Shown piece after piece: positions 58,589-64,000 of a stretch of DNA of 64,000 nt. The notes under the pieces are model-generated. The model was given only the letters and a program-made list of their open reading frames with translations, was not told the DNA's origin and ran no database searches. The position numbers and the translations under genes are program-made. Source of the DNA: Promicromonospora iranensis (GTDB lineage: Bacteria; Actinomycetota; Actinomycetes; Actinomycetales; Cellulomonadaceae). The stretch covers positions 310,001-374,000 of the forward strand of contig NZ_JAJQMN010000006.1 of the NCBI RefSeq assembly GCF_028994775.1, read 5' to 3'. Position 1 is the stretch's first letter, and every line of letters begins with the position of its first letter.

Positions 58589-59398
58589 TCAGCGTCCCAT
58601 CCCTGCCGTGAGCCCGGCGACGATCTGCCGGGTGGCAACCAGGAAGAGGAGCACCAACGGGAGCGTAGCAATGACGAGGCCGGCGAACAGCGTGGACCAC
58701 GACGTCTGGTACTCGCCGAAGAACGTGGTCAGGCCGACCGGCAGCGTGTACTGGGCGCGGTCGCGCACGAGGATCAGCGGATAGAAGAAGTCATTCCAGA
58801 TCGGCACGAAGCGGAACACCACCACGGTCGCGACGGCGGGCCGCACGAGCGGGAGCAGCACCGACCAGAAGGTGCGCAGCGGCCCCGCGCCGTCGATCCG
58901 GGCGGCGTCCTCCAGCTCGACCGGCAGCTGCCGCAGGAACGTCGACAGCACGAAGACCGAGAACGGGATGGAGACCGCCGCGTAGACCAGGATCAGGCCG
59001 GTCCGGGTGGACGCGAGCCCTACACGATCGAGCAGGTAGAAGATCGGCACGATCATGAGGAACACGGGCATCATCAGGCCCGAGACGAAGACCTGCTCGA
59101 TCACGCCCATGAGCCGCGAGCGCGAGCGGGCCAGCGCGTATGCCGCCAGCAGGGACACAGCAGTGGACAGGACCACCGAGGCCGTGGTGACGAGGACCGA
59201 GTTGAGGAAGTACGTCGAGAACGACGCCTCCACCCAGGCCTCCTGGTAGGCGTCGAACGACGGGCTCACGGGCAGTCCGAGCGGCTCGGCCACCAGCTCC
59301 TGGTCCGACCGGAACGAGTTCCAGACCATGATCAGCAGGGGCAGCAGCGCGACGGCCGCGTAGCCCCACAGCACGACGTGCACGGCGGCGCGCTTCAC
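58589..59398 (-). CDS. Sugar ABC importer permease (MalG type)
   Basis: Inner-membrane permease of 269 residues with six predicted helices. The ATPase-contact motif is EDAARIDGAGPLRTFWSVLL near residue 170, in the EAA-loop form typical of MalG-type proteins. It begins with a GTG overlapping the stop of the preceding permease (GTGA). With that permease and the binding protein it forms a three-gene carbohydrate importer. No ATPase gene is present, as is common in actinobacteria where a shared MsiK-type ATPase serves many importers. The sugar is unknown. Confidence 0.88.
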   Translation of the reverse strand: MKRAAVHVVLWGYAAVALLPLLIMVWNSFRSDQELVAEPLGLPVSPSFDAYQEAWVEASFSTYFLNSVLVTTASVVLSTAVSLLAAYALARSRSRLMGVIEQVFVSGLMMPVFLMIVPIFYLLDRVGLASTRTGLILVYAAVSIPFSVFVLSTFLRQLPVELEDAARIDGAGPLRTFWSVLLPLVRPAVATVVVFRFVPIWNDFFYPLILVRDRAQYTLPVGLTTFFGEYQTSWSTLFAGLVIATLPLVLLFLVATRQIVAGLTAGMGR

Positions 59399-60315
59399 GT
59401 CAGGCCCCGCTCGACCTTGCGGAACCAGCGCGTGAACAGCACCGACACCCCGACGATCACGACGAACAGGACGATCGCCACCGCTGACGAGATACCTATC
59501 GCGTTGGAGGCGCCCGAGTTGAACGCCGTGCGGTAGAAGAGGAGCGACATGACGTCGGTGGCGCCCGCCGGGCTGCCGTTGGACCCGCCCAGGGCGTACG
59601 GGATCGGGAACGCCTCCATGGAGAAGATGAACGTCAGCACGCTCACGGTGCCGATCACCGGCAGCAGCATGGGCAGGGTGACGTGCCAGAACCGTTGGCG
59701 GGAGGTGGCGCCGTCGAGCATCGCGGCCTCCTCCATGGTGGGGTCCAGCGACCCGAGCGCGGCGCCGTAGATCAGGAGCGGGAACCCCACCCACTGCCAG
59801 GCGGTGACCAGGACGACCACCCAGAGGGCCGTGTCGGGGTCGCCCAGCCACGGCTGGGCGACGGACCCGAGGCCGAGGGCGCGCAGGGCGGCGTTCACCG
59901 GGCCGAACAGCGGCGAGAGCAGCAGCGACCACAGGTACCCGACGACCAGGGGTGAGACGAGGTACGGCATCGTGTACAGCACCTGGAAGAGCCGGCGTAC
60001 GCGTTCCCGCCGGTGCAGCACGTACGCCAGCAGCAGGCCCACGGAGTTCTGCACGACCATCGCGCCGGCGAACAGGAGCGCGTTGTGCGCGAACGCCCGC
60101 GGCAGCTGGCTGCGGTACGGCTCGGTGGTGAACAGCGCGACGAAGTTGTCCAGCCCGACGAAGGCCTCCTGCGCGGTGCCGCGCCAGGAGAACAGGGAGT
60201 ACGTCAGCGCCGTCGCCATGGGGTAGAGCACGAAGATGCCGAACAGCGCTGCCGCGGGCAGCAGGAAGAGCAGTGCTACGGGGGTGGGCAGCGCCGCTGT
60301 GCGACGGCCGCTCAC
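59395..60315 (-). CDS. Sugar ABC importer permease (MalF type)
   Basis: Permease of 306 residues with six predicted helices: LPTPVALLFLLPAAALFGIF is the first, and the EAA loop is EEAAMLDGATSRQRFWHVTL near residue 205. It pairs with the MalG-type permease, whose start overlaps its stop. GTG 60315 overlaps the stop of the binding-protein gene by four bases (GTGA); an earlier GTG at 60330 would add five residues. All three genes are therefore translationally coupled. Confidence 0.88.
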   Translation of the reverse strand: MSGRRTAALPTPVALLFLLPAAALFGIFVLYPMATALTYSLFSWRGTAQEAFVGLDNFVALFTTEPYRSQLPRAFAHNALLFAGAMVVQNSVGLLLAYVLHRRERVRRLFQVLYTMPYLVSPLVVGYLWSLLLSPLFGPVNAALRALGLGSVAQPWLGDPDTALWVVVLVTAWQWVGFPLLIYGAALGSLDPTMEEAAMLDGATSRQRFWHVTLPMLLPVIGTVSVLTFIFSMEAFPIPYALGGSNGSPAGATDVMSLLFYRTAFNSGASNAIGISSAVAIVLFVVIVGVSVLFTRWFRKVERGLT

Positions 60316-61616
60316 TCGCCCGGTGTCCACCAGGCCGACAGGCCGTCCTGGACGATCTGCGCGGCACCTTCGGCGTCGACGTCGCCGAGGAACAGCTTCT
60401 GGCCCGCCTCACCCATCAGGTCCGTGCCCACGGGGTCGCCGTAGCGGTAGTCGACGAGCAGCAGGTACGGCGCGGGGTTCTCCTGGTACAGGTCCCACAT
60501 CTCCTGCTGGAGCGGGTCGGAGTACTCGACGCCGGGGATCGGCGAGAACTGCTTGAGCTCGTCGGCGACCAGCTGCCCGAACTCCGGCGTGGCCAGCCAG
60601 TTCAGCAGGGTCTCCGCCTCCTGGGGGTGCTCGGTGGTGGCCGAGAGGCCCCAGCTGCCGTCCGCGTACCCGGCGGTGACCGGGTGGTCGAGGGCCGACC
60701 CGGGCGGCGGGGGCACCTGGAACACACCGAGGTCGAGGTCCGGGTTGGCCTCCTGGAAGAACGCCAGCTCGTACGAGCCGCCGGCGAACATCGCCGCCTG
60801 CTCGGACGTGAACAGCACCTGCGCGTCCGTGTACGCCACGCCGGTCACGTCCTCGGGCATGTACTTCTGCAGGTCCTTGAGCGTCTGGATCGAGTCGACG
60901 TAGCCCGGGTCGGTGAAGTCGGTGTCGCCGTCGCGCAGCGCCTGCTGGAAGTCCGCGCCGCCGTACTGGGCGGCCGTCAGGGCATCGTGCACGGTCGGCA
61001 CGAACCAGCCGTCGCGGGCGCCGACGGCGAGGGGCGTCACGTCCGCCCCGAGAAGCTTGTCGTTGATCGCCATGAAGTCGTCCCAGGTCTCGGGCTCCTC
61101 CAGGCCGTTCTCCTCGAAGATCGCCGTGTTGTAGTAGACCTGGATGGTCTGGGAGGCCAGCGGCACGCCGTAGACCGCCCCGTCCTCCCGTCCGCGAGCG
61201 CCGTCGAGGATGGCGTCGTCGAAGTCGCCGAGCGCCGGGACGAGGTCTTCGAGCGGCTCGAGGTTGCCGCCCTCGACGAGCGGCTGGAGCAGGCCGTAGG
61301 ACCGCACCTGCGCGACGTCGGGCCCGTCGGAACCGGTCAGCCCCGTGCGCAGGATCTGGTCGTACTCGGTGTTGAGGTGGGCCTGGAAGTTCACCGTGAT
61401 GCACGGGTTGGCCTGCTCGAACACGTCGAAGATCTGCTCGTACGTCTTGACGTCCTCGGTGCGCCAGGACCACACGTCGAGCGCCACCGGCTCGCCGTCG
61501 CACCCCTCCCCCGCTGCGGTACCGGGCTCCGGGCTGCCCGACGTCGGCGCGCAGGCCGCGAGCGTCAGTGCCACGACGGCTGTGGTCACTCCTGCGAGGG
61601 TGGTTCGGCGGTTCAT
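60312..61616 (-). CDS. Sugar-binding lipoprotein of ABC importer
   Basis: Family 1 extracellular binding protein of 434 residues, lipid-anchored. The signal peptide ends LAAC (ALTLAACAPTSG), then a domain with LDVWSWRTEDVKTYEQIFDV and IFEQANPCITVNF-type hinge, YGVPLASQTIQVYYNTAIFE near residue 140, and EQAAMFAGGSYELAFFQ near 265. ATG 61616 is chosen over the upstream in-frame codon because the signal peptide begins there. A TTGACA at 61652-61647 is a likely -35 element, and the palindrome CCGGAC/GTCCGG between it and the gene could be an operator of a LacI-type regulator, which is not in the window. It is divergent from the amino-acid-type binding protein. Confidence 0.88.
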   Translation of the reverse strand: MNRRTTLAGVTTAVVALTLAACAPTSGSPEPGTAAGEGCDGEPVALDVWSWRTEDVKTYEQIFDVFEQANPCITVNFQAHLNTEYDQILRTGLTGSDGPDVAQVRSYGLLQPLVEGGNLEPLEDLVPALGDFDDAILDGARGREDGAVYGVPLASQTIQVYYNTAIFEENGLEEPETWDDFMAINDKLLGADVTPLAVGARDGWFVPTVHDALTAAQYGGADFQQALRDGDTDFTDPGYVDSIQTLKDLQKYMPEDVTGVAYTDAQVLFTSEQAAMFAGGSYELAFFQEANPDLDLGVFQVPPPPGSALDHPVTAGYADGSWGLSATTEHPQEAETLLNWLATPEFGQLVADELKQFSPIPGVEYSDPLQQEMWDLYQENPAPYLLLVDYRYGDPVGTDLMGEAGQKLFLGDVDAEGAAQIVQDGLSAWWTPGE

Positions 61617-61646
61617 GCGCCGGACGTTTCCGGTCCGGAGACGGAG

Positions 61647-61652
61647 TGTCAA
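61647..61652 (-). promoter_or_regulatory. -35 box TTGACA of the sugar importer operon
   Basis: A consensus TTGACA on the minus strand, 31 bases before ATG 61616. The -10 element is not clear (AAACGT at the right distance), so a regulator may be needed. Confidence 0.4.
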
Positions 61653-61797
61653 GCATTTGCGCCGAATCGATACGTCGTGTCCTGATCGGAAATGGGTGTG
61701 ATCGAGACCACATCCGTGCCAGAATTTCCCCCGCTACCGGCTTGTACGGCTATCTCTTCCGAAGCAACGACGCCTTCGTCAGACTCTGGAGAACCGC

Positions 61798-62967
61798 ATG
61801 CAGCACCGTGCACTCGCCCTGTTCGCCGCGACCGCCCTGACCGTCTCGCTCACGGCCTGCACGTCGGAGGGTGGTGGGACGGCCGACGGCGGGCTCGAGG
61901 GCGAGGGCACCGGCGACGACTGCACCATCGGCTCGCCCGTACCGGTGGGTGCGGCGCTGAGCCTCACCGGCGCGGCCGGCAGCTACGGGGAGTCGCAGCA
62001 GAAGGGCCTGGAGCTCGCCCTCGAGCAGCTGAACGCCAAGGGCGGCGTCGAGTACGAGCTGACCGTCGAGGACGACCAGACGGACCCGAGGCAGGGCATC
62101 GCCGTGTTCGAACAGCTGACGGCGGACGACGGCGCGAGCGTGATCATCGGGCCGACCCTGTCCACGGGAGCGTTCCAGGCGCAGCCGATCGCTCAGGAGG
62201 AGGGCGTGCCGGTGCTCGCGATCTCCAACACCGTGGACGGCATCACGGCGCAGGGCGACTACATCTTCCGCGACTCGCTCACCGAGTCGCAGGTGATCCC
62301 GCAGACGGTGGCGGCCGCGACGGCCGAGTACGGCCTGGAGAAGGTCGTGCTCATGTACGCCAACGACGACGCGCTCGCCGAGGCCGGCGGCGAGGTGTTC
62401 ACCGGGGCGCTGGACGCCGAGGGCATCGAGGTGGCCGACACGCTCGCCTTCTCGGTGGCCGACACCGACTTCCGGGCTCTGCTCACCGAGGCGAAGGCCG
62501 CCGAGCCGGACGCGCTCGTGGTCTCGAGCCTGATCGAGGCGGCCATCCCGCTGGTCACGCAGGCACGCGAGCTCGGCCTGGACGTCCCGATCATCGGCGG
62601 CAACGGCTTCAACAACCCGAAGCTGATGGCCGACGCCGGGGACGCCGCCGAGGGCGTCGTGGTCGGCGCGGCCTGGAACTCGGGGTCGGACACCCCCGAG
62701 AACACCGCGTTCCTCGCCGACTTCGAGGAGATGCACGGGACCCGGCCCGACCAGTTCGCCGCCCAGGCCTACACCGGCCTGATGCTGATCGACACCGCCG
62801 TCCGGGCGTCGTGCTCCGGCGAGCGCGACGCGATCAAGGAGGGCCTCGCGGGCATCGAGGGCGTGCCGACCGTACTGGGCGAGCTCACCATCAACGACGA
62901 ACGGGACGCCGAGCACGAGGCTGTGGTGCAGGTGGTCGACGGCGGCGAGTTCGCCGTGCTCGACTGA
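61798..62967 (+). CDS. Branched-chain amino-acid-type ABC binding lipoprotein
   Basis: Periplasmic-binding-fold type I lipoprotein of 389 residues (LivJ-like). The signal peptide ends LTAC. The fold is typical: VPVGAALSLTGAAGSYGESQ, KGLELALEQLNAKGGV, DDQTDPRQGIAVFEQLTADD and IIGPTLSTGAFQAQPIAQEE near residues 100-140. Such proteins deliver branched-chain amino acids, amides or other small compounds to LivHM permeases; the ligand is not fixed by sequence. GGAG precedes the ATG by seven bases. The permease gene livH begins 12 bases after the stop. Confidence 0.88.
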   Translation: MQHRALALFAATALTVSLTACTSEGGGTADGGLEGEGTGDDCTIGSPVPVGAALSLTGAAGSYGESQQKGLELALEQLNAKGGVEYELTVEDDQTDPRQGIAVFEQLTADDGASVIIGPTLSTGAFQAQPIAQEEGVPVLAISNTVDGITAQGDYIFRDSLTESQVIPQTVAAATAEYGLEKVVLMYANDDALAEAGGEVFTGALDAEGIEVADTLAFSVADTDFRALLTEAKAAEPDALVVSSLIEAAIPLVTQARELGLDVPIIGGNGFNNPKLMADAGDAAEGVVVGAAWNSGSDTPENTAFLADFEEMHGTRPDQFAAQAYTGLMLIDTAVRASCSGERDAIKEGLAGIEGVPTVLGELTINDERDAEHEAVVQVVDGGEFAVLD

Positions 62968-62979
62968 TCGCGCGCCGCC

Positions 62980-63855
62980 ATGCAACAGCTGCTCAACGGG
63001 CTCTTCATCGGGTCGATCTACGCGCTCTTCGCCGTCGGGTTCGCGCTCGTCTTCGGCATCCTGGACCGGCTGAACCTCGCTCACCCGGCGGTGTTCGCGG
63101 CGTCGGCCTTCATCGGTATCGAGCTGGTGACCGTGGGCGGGCTGCCCTTCTGGGCGGCTCTGCCCGCGGTGGCCGTGGTGGGTGCGCTCCTGGGCCTGAT
63201 CGTGGAACGGGTGGCGTTCCGGCCGCTCAAGGGGCGGGCCGACGCGCACTTCGCCGGCCTCATCTCCTCGATCGCCGTGGCCGGCATGCTGATCGCGCTG
63301 CTCCAGTGGCGGTACGGCGCCGAGACCCGCCGGTTCCCCGCGGACACGTTCCCCGCCACGCGGTTCGACGTGCTCGGCGCGCAGGTCACGCTGCTGCAGG
63401 TGGTGATCGTCGCGGTCTGCGTGACCCTCGTGGTGGGACTCACCTGGCTGGTCGCCCGCAGCAGGCTCGGGCGGGGCATGCGGGCCGTGGCGGAGAATCC
63501 GACGGCGGCACGCGTGCTGGGCGTGGACGTCGACCGGGTCACCGCCACGACGTTCGCGATCTCCGCGGCGCTGGGTGCGGTCGCCGGGGCGCTGTTCGCC
63601 ATGAACGTGAACTCCGCGCAGCTCGGCATGGGGTCGGCGATCGAGCTCAAGGGTCTGGCGGTCATCGTGGTGGGCGGCATGGGCTCGCTGCCCGGTGCGC
63701 TGGTCGGCGGGCTCCTGCTCGGTGTGGCCGAGGTGTTCGCCGTGCAGTACCTGGGCTCGGCGTGGCGCGACCTGATCGCGTTCGCCCTCCTGTTCGGGAT
63801 CCTGCTGCTGCGGCCGCAGGGCCTGTTCGGCGGACGTCGGGCGCGGCAGGTCTGA
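62980..63855 (+). CDS. livH: Branched-chain amino-acid-type ABC permease
   Basis: LivH-family permease of 291 residues with about eight helices. LLNGLFIGSIYALFAVGFAL at the start, the conserved ATPase-contact block RGMRAVAENPTAARVLGVDV near residue 165, and KGLAVIVVGGMGSLPGALVG near 225 are diagnostic. Its stop overlaps the ATG of the next gene (TGATG), so the two permeases are coupled. Confidence 0.9.
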   Translation: MQQLLNGLFIGSIYALFAVGFALVFGILDRLNLAHPAVFAASAFIGIELVTVGGLPFWAALPAVAVVGALLGLIVERVAFRPLKGRADAHFAGLISSIAVAGMLIALLQWRYGAETRRFPADTFPATRFDVLGAQVTLLQVVIVAVCVTLVVGLTWLVARSRLGRGMRAVAENPTAARVLGVDVDRVTATTFAISAALGAVAGALFAMNVNSAQLGMGSAIELKGLAVIVVGGMGSLPGALVGGLLLGVAEVFAVQYLGSAWRDLIAFALLFGILLLRPQGLFGGRRARQV

Positions 63856-64000
63856 TGTTCACCGAGTCGACGGTCACGTTCATCGCGCTCGGCGCGATCT
63901 TCGCCTTCTCCTTCTACGCGGTGCTCAACGCCGGCCAGCTCAGCCTGGGCCAGGCAGGCTTCGCGTCGGTGGCGGCCTACACGTCCGTGCTGCTCGCCCC
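63855..64000 (+). CDS. livM: Branched-chain amino-acid-type ABC permease, second subunit (cut by window end)
   Basis: The first 48 codons of a LivM-type permease. Translation from ATG 63855 gives MFTESTVTFIALGAIFAFSF, then VLNAGQLSLGQAGFASVAAY, the strongly conserved LivM start (NAGQLSLGQAGF). The rest, and probably the LivG and LivF ATPases, lie beyond the window. Confidence 0.88.
   Translation, partial: MFTESTVTFIALGAIFAFSFYAVLNAGQLSLGQAGFASVAAYTSVLLA

Overview
This is a GC-rich (roughly 70 % by eye) bacterial chromosome segment. The gene content points to an actinobacterium, probably of the Micrococcales: a T-box in front of ileS, the tig-clpP1-clpP2-clpX order, several coenzyme F420 enzymes, many GTG/TTG starts, and many starts with a TANNNT box 6-7 bases upstream, as expected for leaderless mRNAs. 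I see no rRNA, tRNA, CRISPR array, insertion sequence or prophage. The species cannot be named from the sequence alone.

Layout. 1-1262: the 5' part of ileS (minus strand, cut by the window edge) with its T-box leader. 1323-6188: an HxlR-type regulator divergent from a methyltransferase, a membrane-anchored molybdopterin oxidoreductase, two tandem-repeat tracts with a long palindrome, an SDR enzyme and a small DUF6480 protein. 6381-9973: a three-gene ABC importer resembling the proposed F420-0 uptake cassette, followed by a deazaflavin-dependent nitroreductase-like protein. 10055-13912: three acetyltransferases, a serine hydrolase, an NTF2-like protein and a HhH-GPD protein. 13935-14607: a PIN-type toxin-antitoxin pair with its operator. 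14637-23364: an RlmA-like methyltransferase, a PLP lyase, small membrane proteins, an AlkZ-like glycosylase, a SIMPL protein, a P1 peptidase, a PPOX F420 enzyme, a VOC protein divergent from a TetR regulator, and a methionine-rich thioredoxin-like lipoprotein. 23427-30481: an acyltransferase, a geranylgeranyl-reductase-like flavoprotein, a YkvA protein, a very large secreted subtilase and a YdcF protein. 30672-37318: an XRE regulator divergent from a translationally coupled three-gene cluster with the architecture of Wadjet/MksBEF (JetA-JetB-JetC), with no JetD gene beside it. 37315-42446: cofE, a Ser/Thr kinase, an F420-dependent LLM oxidoreductase, a toroid protein and an AraC regulator. 42583-49099: a fused four-domain ABC exporter and valS. 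49276-53669: a DUF1877 protein, a baeRF/Vms1-type protein, chorismate mutase and an acyl-CoA synthetase. 53799-58399: the clpX, clpP2, clpP1, tig proteostasis block with a ClgR-like operator. 58589-64000: a sugar ABC importer without its own ATPase, divergent from a branched-chain amino-acid-type importer that runs off the end.

How the parts fit. Five separate loci concern coenzyme F420 (importer, Ddn-like protein, PPOX enzyme, CofE, LLM enzyme). Together they suggest a cell that can take up F420-0, add the glutamate tail with CofE and use the cofactor; whether it also makes F420-0 cannot be judged here. The Jet-like cluster is the most interesting accessory element: a complete condensin-like ABC set without the JetD nuclease normally beside it. 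A family of long palindromes sits at gene ends, and in two cases one edge of the element supplies the stop codon of a neighbouring gene.
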